A DNA stretch of 64,000 nucleotides from Nostoc linckia NIES-25 (GCF_002368035.1 NZ_AP018222.1:2506471-2570470); one strand, 5' to 3'. Positions 16,740 through 26,485 are shown, numbered from the stretch's first letter. The notes: generated by a model from the sequence alone, not told the origin. Numbers and translations are program-made.

Positions 16740-16912
16740 AACTGGAGACTAGGGAGTGGGGAGATGGGGAGATGGAAAGACAAGGGAGAAAGGGCAAAGG
16801 GGAAAGGAAAGATCCCTCATGTACCCTTTTTCCTTTTCCCTACCCGAAGGGTTTTGCCCTATGCCCCATACCCAATGGCTAATGACTAATGACTAATAAC
16901 TAATGACTAATG
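16740..16912. repeat. Composite repeat block running into the ROK kinase start codon
   Basis: GGGGAGATGG-type units, a purine-rich GGAAAGG/pyrimidine-rich CCTTTTTCC region and a final run of TAATGAC heptamers. The purine/pyrimidine part resembles blocks at 18505-18600, 33411-33536 and 34352-34456. The last heptamers supply the ATG of the downstream gene. Confidence 0.75.
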
Positions 16913-17796
16913 ACGTAATTGGCATTGATGTGGGGGGAACAGCAATTAAGCTGGGACGTTTTACAACTGGTGGTACTTGTCTGCAATCTTTGACTTTGAC
17001 GGCTCCCCAACCAACAACGCCGGAGGCTGTGTTAGCAGTGTTGGTAGATGCGATCGCTCAAATCGATCCAGATAATCAAGCTGTTGCTATTGGTGTCGGG
17101 ACTCCCGGCCCGGCCGATGCAGCGGCGCGGATTGCGAAAATTGCCATCAACCTACCTGGATGGATCGATGTACCTTTAGCAGACTGGTTGGAAACTAAAA
17201 CTGGCAAACCAACTGTAATTGGTAATGATGCTAACTGCGCTCTTTTGGGAGAAGCGTGGTTGGGAGCCGGTCGCAACTTTCAAAATTTGATTCTCCTAAC
17301 TTTGGGGACTGGAGTTGGTGGCGCAATTATCCTCAATGGGAAATTGTTTGTTGGACATGGAGGTGCTGCTGGAGAACTCGGTTTAATTTCATTCAACCCT
17401 GACGGGCCAATGTGCAACAGTGGCAATCAAGGCTCTTTGGAACAATATGCTTCTGCTACTGCCATTCGTCGCCGCACCCTCAAGGAACCCATCGAATTAG
17501 GTATGCTTGCCGAACAAGGAGATACTGAAGCCTTGACTTTTTGGGAAGAATATGGTAAAAGTTTGGGTATCGGTTTGACAACTTTGGTTTATGTGCTGAC
17601 ACCAGAAGCGATCGTCATAGGCGGCGGTATCAGTGGTAGCTTTGAGTTTTTCTTTCCAGCAGTAAAGGCAGAAATTGAGAAGCGAGTGCAGGCTTTATCA
17701 CGAGAGGGTTTACAAATTTTGCCAGCTGAGTTAGGAAAATTTGCTGGGATGGTGGGTGCAGCAAAGTTGGCATGGCAAAAGTATTCGGAATTTTAA
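16903..17796 (+). CDS. ROK-family sugar kinase (glucokinase-like)
   Basis: A 297-residue ROK kinase. It has the ATP-binding motif IGIDVGGTAIKLGRF, the sugar-site GNDANCALLGEAWLGAG and the phosphate motif LTLGTGVGGAIILNG; GHGGAAGELG follows. In most ROK proteins the next segment is a zinc loop CxCGxxGCxE; here it reads CNSGNQGSLE, so two of the three cysteines are serine. It probably phosphorylates glucose or a related hexose with ATP in the cytoplasm. The ATG lies inside a run of TAATGAC heptamers, so the first residues MTND are repeat-encoded and no Shine-Dalgarno is visible. Confidence 0.9.
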   Translation: MTNDVIGIDVGGTAIKLGRFTTGGTCLQSLTLTAPQPTTPEAVLAVLVDAIAQIDPDNQAVAIGVGTPGPADAAARIAKIAINLPGWIDVPLADWLETKTGKPTVIGNDANCALLGEAWLGAGRNFQNLILLTLGTGVGGAIILNGKLFVGHGGAAGELGLISFNPDGPMCNSGNQGSLEQYASATAIRRRTLKEPIELGMLAEQGDTEALTFWEEYGKSLGIGLTTLVYVLTPEAIVIGGGISGSFEFFFPAVKAEIEKRVQALSREGLQILPAELGKFAGMVGAAKLAWQKYSEF

Positions 17797-18135
17797 ATTA
17801 TGTTTCAAACAATCCCAGCTAGAGACATCAGTCTTTGTTTTTTCATTTGTTAATGTCCTAACTACCTTGATTGCTATATTAAACAGAAATCTTGCACATA
17901 TTGGAAAAATACTATGTGCAGTTTTCTGTAAAATGCGATGCACAATCATGCGATCGCGCTATACGAATCATGCAGCTATATGTGCATAAATCGTGAATGC
18001 ATTACTTAGGCATCTCTCGTAATCTGAGTATTAAAGAAACGGTTAGTGAATCGAAAAACAATAATAATCATCAATTTATCAACCGTTGCTGATGAGATTA
18101 TCGTTATTTTTTGAACTCAGATTGAGAGGTTGATT
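17797..18135. other. Intergenic stretch after the ROK kinase
   Basis: I see no gene here. It has several ATGCG/CGCAT-like short palindromes around 17930-18000. A GAGAGG at 18124-18129 is the ribosome binding site of the next gene. Confidence 0.4.
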
Positions 18136-18498
18136 ATGTTTTATAAACTAGTTCGTCATACAGTTTTAGCCACAATTTTGGCATTACCAATAGTACCATT
18201 TACTAACCAAAATGCTCTTGCAGATGAGCGCGATTTCTTAGTTTACAACAATAATGAATTAGAAATCACTCACTTGTATGTATCATCAATATACTCTAAA
18301 TATTGGGGTAGTAATATTCTCAATTCAGATATTATTAACGGTTCATATGACTTAGTTACATTTAGCAATAATAGCAATAATTGTACCTATGATGTTAAAG
18401 CCATTTATAGTGATGGCAGTTATGATGTCATGCGCCGCGCCGATCTTTGCAGTACCTATGGAATAACTTTTTATGGTCATGGAGGCGATCGTCAATAG
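18136..18498 (+). CDS. Small secreted hypothetical protein
   Basis: The ATG at 18136 is preceded by GAGAGG at a 6-nt spacing, better than a TTG two codons earlier. The 120-residue product has a Sec-type signal peptide (LVRHTVLATILALPIVPF, cleavage after NALA). The mature domain is short and rich in Tyr, Asn and Ser, with two Cys (NNCTYDVKA and ADLCSTYG) that could form one disulfide. The pattern of aromatic-polar strands (NNNELEITHLYVSS) suggests a small beta-sandwich. I do not recognise the family. Probably periplasmic or extracellular. Confidence 0.75.
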   Translation: MFYKLVRHTVLATILALPIVPFTNQNALADERDFLVYNNNELEITHLYVSSIYSKYWGSNILNSDIINGSYDLVTFSNNSNNCTYDVKAIYSDGSYDVMRRADLCSTYGITFYGHGGDRQ

Positions 18499-18955
18499 AC
18501 AAGACTTCTTGCAGAAGTAGGGAAAAGGGGAAGGGGAAAAGGGGAAAAGTTTGGTATTTTCCCTTTCCCCTTTAACCTTTTCCCTTTTCCCACAAAAGTG
18601 CTTTTTGCACTTTTGCAAGAGGTCTACATTTCCATAAATTAATTATTCGTTGGCTAAAACCCTTGTAGAGACGTAATGCTACGTCTCTATACATTCATTT
18701 TCACTAGATGTTTATCCAGGATTTGTAAATCGCATCTTGATGATTATATAAAGGTGCAACCCTTAATAAAACTATTATAGTATTTTCATAATCATATTAT
18801 TATCTTAATAGCTGAAGTCTGGAAATAAAATCATAGATAATTTATTATATATCTGTTCATTTAACTATTACAAATAAGTAAAGCATCTGGATACTTATCC
18901 TTAATTTTCTTTTAATTTGATAAATAACCTCCCATCAAATTACGAATTTTTAATA
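18499..18955. other. Repeat-bearing intergenic region
   Basis: Directly after the secreted-protein gene is an inverted purine/pyrimidine block (GGGAAAAGGGG ... CCCCTTTAACC, 18515-18595) able to act as a terminator. An AAAAGTGC/GCACTTTT hairpin follows near 18594-18616. At 18664-18690 lies a palindrome GTAGAGACGTA/TACGTCTCTA, which recurs in tandem at 61856-61938. The remaining 250 bp are AT-rich with no gene visible. Confidence 0.6.
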
Positions 18956-19378
18956 TTAAGACAAAAAATATCCTGTTGCTTTCTCAACGTATTTGATAAC
19001 TTTTTCATAGGATTCAGGATTACTCACAGGGTTGATAACGATCGGAATAGTGCCATCTGGTAACCAAAAAGTTATCCTACCGTTTGATTCGTGACAAAAA
19101 GAACTGATGCAGTCGAGGTTAATTACATATTCATTTTTTTCGTAAATAATTTTCACCCAGTAGGCATGATTTAATTTCAATTCGGTAACGCACTCTATAT
19201 AATCGAGAACCTTTTGATAATCTTCGAGATTATTTTGGGGGTTAATCACTATGGGAATGGCACTATCCGGTAACCAAAAAGTAACCCTGCCATTTCTTTC
19301 ATAACAAAAAGCATGGACACGCTCAAAATTTACTACATATTCTTTCCTCTCGTAAAGGATTTTCACCCAGTACGTCAC
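18956..19378 (-). CDS. Protein of two tandem copies of a ~65-residue domain, unknown function
   Basis: A 140-residue protein built from two near-identical halves. Copy 1 (about 3-63) and copy 2 (about 73-133) share YWVKILYERKEYVVNF / YWVKIIYEKNEYVINL, RNGRVTFWLPDSAIPIVINP / SNGRITFWLPDGTIPIVINP and a final YxKVxxYxE helix. Each copy reads as four or five beta-strands then a helix. There is no signal peptide. The family is unknown to me; small PH-like or SH3-like domains are possible folds. The gene is alone in a gap between STRR-like repeats. Confidence 0.75.
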   Translation of the reverse strand: MTYWVKILYERKEYVVNFERVHAFCYERNGRVTFWLPDSAIPIVINPQNNLEDYQKVLDYIECVTELKLNHAYWVKIIYEKNEYVINLDCISSFCHESNGRITFWLPDGTIPIVINPVSNPESYEKVIKYVEKATGYFLS

Positions 19379-19459
19379 AACATCTCCTCAAGTCCAAAAT
19401 TTACGAATGATGCACCCTATATGCCAAATGTACCCAAGCCCTAAGTTAATGTTGCTATG

Positions 19460-19516
19460 CGCCGATTCAAAATTCAAAAAAATAATTATGAATTATGAAT
19501 TACGAATTATGAATTA
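19460..19516. repeat. AATTATG/AATTACG tandem heptamers
   Basis: Degenerate heptamers of the type AATTATG lie immediately downstream of the pyrG stop codon, extending right up to it. Confidence 0.6.
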
Positions 19517-21148
19517 TTAAGACACCTCCAATGGTGTTGGTGTACCAGAAGTTGACAGAGAAATCGCCGCTTGAATGAACCCTTTAAATAAGGGGTGAGG
19601 GGCACTGGGGCGAGATTGAAATTCTGGATGAAATTGGCAAGCAAGAAAGAATGGATGCTTGGGTAATTCCACAATTTCAACTAAACGTCCATCAGGAGAA
19701 GTACCACTGATCGCATAGCCAGACTTTAGCAACAAATCGCGGTAAGCATTGTTGAATTCATAGCGATGTCGATGTCGTTCATAAATTACATCTTCTTGAT
19801 AGAGCTTAAAAGCGAGAGTATCAGGGAGAACACGACAAGGATATAGTCCCAAGCGCATTGTACCCCCTAAATCCACAACTTCTTGCTGTTCTGGCAATAA
19901 ATTAATTACCGGGTCAGTTGTATAGGCGTCAAATTCAGCACTATTGGCGTCTGTTAATCCCCCTACGTTTCTCGCCCATTCAATCACAGAACATTGCATT
20001 CCCAGGCATAAACCTAAGAAAGGAATTTGGCGATTCCGAGCATATTTAATGGCAGCAATTTTGCCATCCACTCCCCTGAGTCCAAAACCTCCTGGGACAA
20101 CTATGCCGTCTACACCTTCAAGGTGGGTTTCGGCTGGTTCAGTTTCCAAAATTTCTGAGTTCACCCAACGTAAGCGCAATTTGCCATAGGTGGAGATTGC
20201 AGCATGATTGAGTGCTTCAACAACAGATAAGTAAGCATCACTTAACTGTACATATTTACCGACAATGGCAATTTCAATTTCGTGTTTGGGACTATGTAAG
20301 CGTTTTACCAGGGTTTGCCACTGGGTTAAATCTGGCGTGCGCTGTTCCATTTGCAGCAAGTCTAGCACTTGTTCTGCTAGTCCTTCCCACTCTAGATTCA
20401 ACGGTACTTCGTAAATACTTTTGGCGTCTTGGGAGGTGATGACACATTCTTCTGGCACATCACAAAATCCCGAAAGCTTTTGCTTTAATTTTGCGGGTAG
20501 AGGGCGATCGCTCCGACAAACTAAAATATCTGGTTGAATACCAATAGATCGCAGTTCTTTGACTGAATGCTGTGTTGGCTTGGTTTTCATCTCACCAGCA
20601 GAGGCAATCCACGGCACCAGCGTCACGTGCATGTATAATACATTCTGCCGTCCCACCTCTTTGCGGAACTGACGAATTGCTTCCAGAAACGGCAGCGATT
20701 CGATATCTCCCACGGTACCGCCAATCTCTGTAATCACTACAGATGGATTTGTACTTTTAGCAACTCGCAGAATTCGTTCTTTAATCTCATTAGTAATGTG
20801 GGGAATTACTTGTACTGTGCCGCCCTCGTAGTCTCCACGTCGTTCTTTATTGATGACTGCCTGGTAAATCGAGCCAGTAGTCACGCTGTTCAAACGCGAC
20901 ATCGAAGTATCGGTAAAGCGTTCGTAATGTCCCAAGTCTAAATCTGTCTCGGCACCATCTTGAGTAACGAACACTTCGCCATGCTGAAACGGACTCATCG
21001 TCCCAGGATCTATATTGATATAAGGGTCGAGTTTGAGAATCGACACTGAATATTCCCGCGACTTGAGCAAACGCCCCAGACTTGCTGCTACAATGCCTTT
21101 GCCAATACTGGAGACTACGCCTCCAGTTACAAAGATAAACTTAGTCAT
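19517..21148 (-). CDS. pyrG: CTP synthase (glutamine-hydrolysing)
   Basis: CTP synthase converts UTP, ATP and glutamine to CTP, the last step of de novo pyrimidine synthesis. I start at the ATG giving MTKFIFVTGGVVSSIGKG, the near-invariant family N-terminus, rather than seven codons upstream; the product is 543 residues, standard length. The amidoligase domain includes KLDPYINIDPGTMSPFQHGE and EIGGTVGDIESLPFLEA. The C-terminal class I glutaminase has the nucleophile motif PFLGLCLGMQ and the catalytic FHPEFQSRP. It is divergent from the amidase gene, with an 85 bp shared upstream region. Confidence 0.97.
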   Translation of the reverse strand: MTKFIFVTGGVVSSIGKGIVAASLGRLLKSREYSVSILKLDPYINIDPGTMSPFQHGEVFVTQDGAETDLDLGHYERFTDTSMSRLNSVTTGSIYQAVINKERRGDYEGGTVQVIPHITNEIKERILRVAKSTNPSVVITEIGGTVGDIESLPFLEAIRQFRKEVGRQNVLYMHVTLVPWIASAGEMKTKPTQHSVKELRSIGIQPDILVCRSDRPLPAKLKQKLSGFCDVPEECVITSQDAKSIYEVPLNLEWEGLAEQVLDLLQMEQRTPDLTQWQTLVKRLHSPKHEIEIAIVGKYVQLSDAYLSVVEALNHAAISTYGKLRLRWVNSEILETEPAETHLEGVDGIVVPGGFGLRGVDGKIAAIKYARNRQIPFLGLCLGMQCSVIEWARNVGGLTDANSAEFDAYTTDPVINLLPEQQEVVDLGGTMRLGLYPCRVLPDTLAFKLYQEDVIYERHRHRYEFNNAYRDLLLKSGYAISGTSPDGRLVEIVELPKHPFFLACQFHPEFQSRPSAPHPLFKGFIQAAISLSTSGTPTPLEVS

Positions 21149-21233
21149 AGTAGTTTGAATTTCTAACAACTTCTAAAAATACATCCCGTCATTGTGCCAT
21201 AGTGATTGCGATCAAATCTTCCGCACTCTTGCT

Positions 21234-22988
21234 GTGAAAAACCTCTTAGGATTAGTAATATTAGGCTGTATTCTCACCTCCTCCGTAGCCTTGGCAGAGC
21301 CATCTCTTCTAATCGTTTTTCCTCAAACAAACTACCAAACAAGTGCCCAAAAAATCTTTTTTCTGGGCACAGCACCTCCTGATGGACAAGTTTTGATCGA
21401 TGGTAAGCCAATAAGCCGCAGCAAAGCTGGTCATTTTTCTCCGAGTTTACCTTTGCAGTTGGGAGAGAATCTGTTTACTGTGCGTCACCGCGATCGAGAA
21501 ATCCAGATTAAGGTGACAAGGCTTGCCACTGTGCCTGAACTTCCACAGGGGTTGGCCTTTGCAAAAGATTCCCTGACTCCAGCAGCTGACATTGCCAGAC
21601 TACCAGGAGAACTTATTTGTTTTAGCGCGATCGCACCCCCTAACGCCAGTGTATCTGTCCACCTAGCTAATCAAACTGTTACCCTTTTGCCCCAACCCCA
21701 GCAAGCCCAACTACCAACTAATTTGGCAGCTTTGACGGGGCAAAATCAGCCTCATGGCCAGTCTAGCGTAGGCAGCTACAAAGGTTGCACCACAGTGGCA
21801 ACTCCTAGCGATCTAGGACAACCCCAGTTTCAACTGACCCTCAACGGCAAGACAATAACTCAACCAGGAAATGGTAAAATTCAAATCCTCTCCAAAGTAG
21901 AGTTACCAGTTGCTGAGGTAACGGTAGACGCAGGTGTAGCACGCACTGGCCCAAGTACCGATTATTCTCGACTTACACCACTGCCCAAAGGCACACGAGC
22001 CACGGTTACAGGTAAGGAAGGTGAATGGTTGCGCCTAGACTATGGAGCTTGGATTAATAGTCAGGAAACCCGCACTTTACCCGGTGCAGTTCCGCCACAA
22101 ACAATAATTCGCAGTGTCGGATACCGTCAACTCTCTGGCGTGACAGAGATGGTTTTCCCCTTACAAGTCCCCGTACCTGTGAGCGTGCAACAGAGCGATC
22201 GCACTTTTACTCTCACTCTCTACAATACTACTGCTCAGACGGATATTATTCGCCTGGATGATGACCCCCTAATTTCTCGCCTAGATTGGCAGCAGGAGAC
22301 ACCAGAACGAGTAAAATACACCTTTAACCTCAAAAAAGCTCAACAGTGGGGATATAAGCTGAGATACGACGGTACAACCCTGGTTTTGGCTTTGCGTCAT
22401 CCGCCTAAAATTGGGAACACAAGACGAAAGCCTTTAGCTAATCTCAAGATTGTACTAGATCCAGGGCATGGAGGTAAAGAATCTGGTGCCAGTGGCCCAA
22501 CTGGATATTTAGAAAAAGATGTCAATTTGGTGGTATCGAAGTTGTTACGGGACGAGTTGGTGAAGCGAGGGGCGACGGTGGTGATGACGCGGGAGGATGA
22601 CAAGGAAGTTTCTTTAGTTGAGCGTCAAGCAATTATTAGTCAAGAAGAACCAGCGATCGCTATTTCCATACATCACAATTCTCTACCCGATGATGGCGAT
22701 GCTGAAAAAACCAAGGGATTCGCCGCTTTTTGGTATCAACCCCAAGCCCACAGCTTAGCAATATTTTTACAAGACTATGTAGTTAAAAAACTTGGCAGAC
22801 CTTCCTATGGGGTATTTTGGGATAACCTGGCGCTGACACGTCCAGCCGCAGCGCCATCGGTGTTGTTGGAATTGGGTTTTATGAGCAATCCCGATGAATT
22901 TGAACAGGTGGTGAACCCAGAAGAACAGAAAAAAATGGCAAAAGCGATCGCTCAGGGGATTACTGAGTGGTTTAGGAGTGTTGAATAA
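21234..22988 (+). CDS. N-acetylmuramoyl-L-alanine amidase (AmiC-like, SH3b + Amidase_3)
   Basis: I start at GTG 21234, which gives MKNLLGLVILGCILTSSVALA, a clean signal peptide; the upstream TTG (21192) adds residues that do not look like a leader. The product is about 584 residues. Middle regions include an SH3b-like domain (VDAGVARTGPSTDYSRLTPL, GEWLRLDYGAWI) and an AMIN-like beta domain. The C-terminal 190 residues are Amidase_3 with zinc ligands and the catalytic Glu: LDPGHGGKESGASG, LEKDVN, SIHHNSLP and LLELGFMSNPDE. It cleaves the amide between MurNAc and L-Ala in the periplasm, for cell separation or septal-junction openings in filamentous species. Confidence 0.9.
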   Translation: MKNLLGLVILGCILTSSVALAEPSLLIVFPQTNYQTSAQKIFFLGTAPPDGQVLIDGKPISRSKAGHFSPSLPLQLGENLFTVRHRDREIQIKVTRLATVPELPQGLAFAKDSLTPAADIARLPGELICFSAIAPPNASVSVHLANQTVTLLPQPQQAQLPTNLAALTGQNQPHGQSSVGSYKGCTTVATPSDLGQPQFQLTLNGKTITQPGNGKIQILSKVELPVAEVTVDAGVARTGPSTDYSRLTPLPKGTRATVTGKEGEWLRLDYGAWINSQETRTLPGAVPPQTIIRSVGYRQLSGVTEMVFPLQVPVPVSVQQSDRTFTLTLYNTTAQTDIIRLDDDPLISRLDWQQETPERVKYTFNLKKAQQWGYKLRYDGTTLVLALRHPPKIGNTRRKPLANLKIVLDPGHGGKESGASGPTGYLEKDVNLVVSKLLRDELVKRGATVVMTREDDKEVSLVERQAIISQEEPAIAISIHHNSLPDDGDAEKTKGFAAFWYQPQAHSLAIFLQDYVVKKLGRPSYGVFWDNLALTRPAAAPSVLLELGFMSNPDEFEQVVNPEEQKKMAKAIAQGITEWFRSVE

Positions 22989-23143
22989 ATTTGGATAACT
23001 AAGTGCGATCGCTATTTTTTAGCTAGTTCGTGCTGAATGCTGCGATCGGTCTTTGTTCAAGCTTTTTGAGTTTTATAGTGTATGACCATTTCTTAGCTTA
23101 TGTCTTGTTACAGTCTTGATGGAAGCAGGTTCAAGTAAACTCT

Positions 23144-23398
23144 ATGAAACCAATTCGGTTTACCAAACACGCTTTATCGCAATGCATAGAGCGTGGTACA
23201 AATGAGCTAGAAGTAACTGAAGCAATTCTTAATGGCAATCAAAAGCCAGCCAAGCAAGGCAGACTTGAATATCGTTACGACTTTCAGTTCAATAGAGAAT
23301 GGCAAGGACGCTCCTATGCTATTAAACGAGTTTCGCCGATCGTTGCCGAAACTGAGACAGAGATTGTAGTGATTACTGTGTATACATTTTATTTTTGA
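23144..23398 (+). CDS. DUF4258 domain protein (putative toxin-like)
   Basis: An 84-residue protein of the DUF4258 type: FTKHALSQCIERGTNELEV, then LNGNQKPAKQGRLEYRYDF and a C-terminal strand VVITVYTFYF. Such proteins have a RelE/BrnT-like compact fold and often pair with a DUF2283 protein, as here, 13 bp downstream. The pair is frequently listed as a putative toxin-antitoxin-like module, but activity is unproven. No other gene shares the transcript. Confidence 0.8.
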   Translation: MKPIRFTKHALSQCIERGTNELEVTEAILNGNQKPAKQGRLEYRYDFQFNREWQGRSYAIKRVSPIVAETETEIVVITVYTFYF

Positions 23399-23411
23399 GG
23401 AAAGTGACACT

Positions 23412-23642
23412 ATGAAAATTAGTTATGACCAAGAAACTGACTCACTTTATATTCGCCTAGTCGATGGATATCATGAATGTCGTACTTTGCGCTTAAACGA
23501 TGAAATAGCATTAAATATTGGGGCGGGTGAAGTTTTAGTTGGCGTAGAAATTCTTGATGCAAAAGAGGTTATTGGATCGGGTCAGTTACCACAAATTGTT
23601 TTAGAGAATATACCATTTGAGATTGTATCAACGGCGGCTTAA
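23412..23642 (+). CDS. DUF2283 protein (putative antitoxin-like partner)
   Basis: A 76-residue DUF2283 protein with the family start MKISYDQETDSLYIRLVDG and the core GEVLVGVEILDAKEVI. A GAGGAAAG ribosome binding site lies in the 13-bp gap after the DUF4258 gene, so the two are one operon. It is all-beta with no membrane segment. Its function is unknown; it is regarded as the likely partner of DUF4258. Confidence 0.82.
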   Translation: MKISYDQETDSLYIRLVDGYHECRTLRLNDEIALNIGAGEVLVGVEILDAKEVIGSGQLPQIVLENIPFEIVSTAA

Positions 23643-23711
23643 AGCCACAGAAATTTTAGTTCTGAAACATTAATCGCTCTGGTAAATTAGCGATCGCTCC
23701 TTTCGCTACAT

Positions 23712-26267
23712 TTATTTCTTTGTAGTAACTTCAATGTTGTAAGCCTCACGACCAAGTTTATCTTGAACATACTTGACAAGTTCCGCTTTATGTTGAAGTA
23801 ACCATTTACAATTATTGCCAGGATATAAATATATACTATAACCGCGAGTTGAACTGTTCCATTCTATTTTGTAAACTGCTTTGCAATGGTAGAATAAATT
23901 AACTATTCTTGTTAGAGTCCTTATAGAATATTGACTTTCTGTTCTAAATGATAAATCCAGATTTTTGGAAATACTTAATTTTGTTGTATTACACCGAAAA
24001 TCAATTTCATTCTTGCCTTTACATCTATTGCAAATAATACACAGAGTTTGTAAGTTTTCTACAAATGTTTTCCCCCCCATAGAAAACGGTTTAATATGGT
24101 CAATTTGTAATTTACCTTCTGCCTTGACTCCACAACATAGACAAGCATAACCGTCTCGATTTTTTACTTGTTCTTTTTCTTCTTCTGTAGGATACCGATT
24201 ATCATCCGGTGGTATATATGTAGACGTAGATTTATGTTCAGGTATTTCATTGGCATCCCGATCGGTAATTATTTTATTGATAACCAACTGAAGGGCTGTT
24301 AGAAGACGATTTGGTGTTTTATAGAAAGTTTCCCACAACATTCCTGGTTTTAAAAACTCTTGGTTGACATACTTGTACAGTTGCGGAGTTGAAAAATTAA
24401 TTAGCTCGTGAGCAATTTTATCTAAGTCATAGATTTCTCTTTCTGCAAAGGAGTGATACGGGGGTTTAGTATGTAGATCGTCTTGAGCGATATGACGAAC
24501 AATCTTAATTAAATCTGAACTGAGCCTTCTGCCAATGTCATCAGCTTCATAGTGAAAATACTTATCTATCCATTCTTCAACTTGAGGCTGTATCCATTCA
24601 TCATTAAGATACTCTTTAGACCATTCATCTAGGAAGTTTGAGCCAAGAATAAAGCTAATAAAAGCTTCAATTTTTGATTGCGTATGTTCATAGACCATGA
24701 CAAATTCAGTAAATGCTTCCATTGAGTCATTATTATTATCAGAGTCAGCATATACAATTTCAGTTTTATACCATCCAATAGGGAATATTGTCTTGTATTC
24801 TATTGGATGGCCTTCAGTATTCTCAATTGACTTTGATAATTCTTCGATTAGACGAATTGATATATATTCGAGTGGATAATTTTCTCCTTTATCAGGTTTT
24901 ACAGGATCGAGTTTAGGCTCGGTATCTACTGGATCAACCCAATCAATTAAACGTTTCCAGTCATCGAAGAATAAAACAATGTTTGCCTCACTGCTCCCTC
25001 CTGCTTTTTCCCCGCGTAATCCTCTACCAATCATTTGAGTCATCAGGATGGAGCTTGTTGTTTGACGAGTAATAAATACAGTTTGAACATTAGGAACATC
25101 AACTCCTTCTGTTAACATTCTTACATTGATTAAAACATCAAGCTTATTACTCTTAAAATTATCTAAAATTATTTTATTGTCATCTTCTTTACGTTTATTA
25201 CGTGCCTCTGCCGAACCTGGATCGGCATCTATATGCGAATAAATGGCATCTGCTTTAATGCCTTTTTCAACAAGTTTATTCTTTATGTATTCACATTGAA
25301 ACCAACGGTCAGCAAAGATAATAGTTTTACCATAAGTATCTTTTTTCGACACATAACTGTTTACGATGAAATTGTTTCTATTTTTATTTTCTGCAAGAAT
25401 TTCTATAATTGATTCAGGAAGGTCTTTATGTTGCTTAACTAATCGGTCGTATAATTTATCATCAACTTCCATGTCTATGCCAGTTGATAGTTCAATGTAA
25501 TTAGGTCTAGCTAAAATAGCTTGTGTTATCAAAGTTTCTTTATCAGCTTGATAAATAACTCCATTATCCCCATCTGTAAATATTTTCCGTAGCCAACCTC
25601 TTCTAGCCTTATCTGTATATGTTGGTGTAGCTGTTAAACCAAGTATGTTGGAATTGGGTACTAGTTCTCGAAGTCCTTTTTCACCAATCAATAAATTTCT
25701 GCAACCATAAGCAGGTGAATGGTGAGCTTCATCAACTATTACAAAAAGTCCTGTTTCTTTAGAATCATCAATAAATTTTCTAAAAGCTGTCTTAACCTTA
25801 TTACCAGAACCGTCTAGAGCATTAGGGTGTAAATTACTGATAGCTGTTTGTATTGTCATAATGACAATATCATCAGTTAGTTGTATGGATGATGCGTTGG
25901 CATGAGAAGGATTGCTGGAAACGCGCCTAATATTCAATGTTTTTTTAGAATGTGAAATATATCTGGCATTTTCACAAAAAGTAGAGAATGCTTGATCCAG
26001 TAGATAAAACGATGGAGCTAACCAAAGTATCTTAATATTTTTAGGGATTATATGGTCACACGACCACTTAACAGCTGTAAATGTTTTGCCTGCACCTGTT
26101 GGAAGTACTAATAGTCCACTTTTCGGTTCTTTACTGGCAAGTTTAAATGTACTACTAAGTTTTTGAAAAGCCTCAACTTGATGCTGAAAAGGAGGCTTAG
26201 GGGAAAAGTGAGTATCTTGTTTTCTCAGTTGCTCAAGATTGAGCGGTTCATAGGCTGCATACTTCAT
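23712..26267 (-). CDS. SF2 DEAD/DEAH helicase with C-terminal HNH nuclease domain (candidate defence protein)
   Basis: I start at ATG 26267, preceded by AGAGGAT on the minus strand, giving 851 residues. The N-terminal half is a superfamily 2 helicase: Walker A VLPTGAGKT (about 55-62), DEAH box FVIVDEAHHSPAYG (about 175-187), motif III LGLTATPTYTD and motif VI TQMIGRGLRG. A long helical region follows. Near residues 700-750 is an HNH nuclease: YACLCCG, IDHIKPFSMGGKTFVENLQ and CIICNRCKG (four Cys for zinc plus the His-Asn-His core). Type III restriction-like helicases and several anti-phage systems combine these parts. No methylase or specificity subunit is adjacent. A small TA-like pair and a broken Uma2 gene flank it. 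Confidence 0.88.
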   Translation of the reverse strand: MKYAAYEPLNLEQLRKQDTHFSPKPPFQHQVEAFQKLSSTFKLASKEPKSGLLVLPTGAGKTFTAVKWSCDHIIPKNIKILWLAPSFYLLDQAFSTFCENARYISHSKKTLNIRRVSSNPSHANASSIQLTDDIVIMTIQTAISNLHPNALDGSGNKVKTAFRKFIDDSKETGLFVIVDEAHHSPAYGCRNLLIGEKGLRELVPNSNILGLTATPTYTDKARRGWLRKIFTDGDNGVIYQADKETLITQAILARPNYIELSTGIDMEVDDKLYDRLVKQHKDLPESIIEILAENKNRNNFIVNSYVSKKDTYGKTIIFADRWFQCEYIKNKLVEKGIKADAIYSHIDADPGSAEARNKRKEDDNKIILDNFKSNKLDVLINVRMLTEGVDVPNVQTVFITRQTTSSILMTQMIGRGLRGEKAGGSSEANIVLFFDDWKRLIDWVDPVDTEPKLDPVKPDKGENYPLEYISIRLIEELSKSIENTEGHPIEYKTIFPIGWYKTEIVYADSDNNNDSMEAFTEFVMVYEHTQSKIEAFISFILGSNFLDEWSKEYLNDEWIQPQVEEWIDKYFHYEADDIGRRLSSDLIKIVRHIAQDDLHTKPPYHSFAEREIYDLDKIAHELINFSTPQLYKYVNQEFLKPGMLWETFYKTPNRLLTALQLVINKIITDRDANEIPEHKSTSTYIPPDDNRYPTEEEKEQVKNRDGYACLCCGVKAEGKLQIDHIKPFSMGGKTFVENLQTLCIICNRCKGKNEIDFRCNTTKLSISKNLDLSFRTESQYSIRTLTRIVNLFYHCKAVYKIEWNSSTRGYSIYLYPGNNCKWLLQHKAELVKYVQDKLGREAYNIEVTTKK

Positions 26268-26485
26268 AAATATCCTCTTTTTTTTAATACAAGTTTTTGT
26301 CGATGAATACAATTTGTATTTCAAACTTATGATTCCCACAATTTTGTGTTAGGCATCACTGTGCTGAATCGTAAAAATTGTACGTTAATAAATTTAAAAA
26401 AGCTCGACCGCGCAAGAAGGAACCTCTGTAGCTTCTGGTCTACAATGAAGTGAAGAATCTAGCAGTTTAAATAGGGGATTTATTT

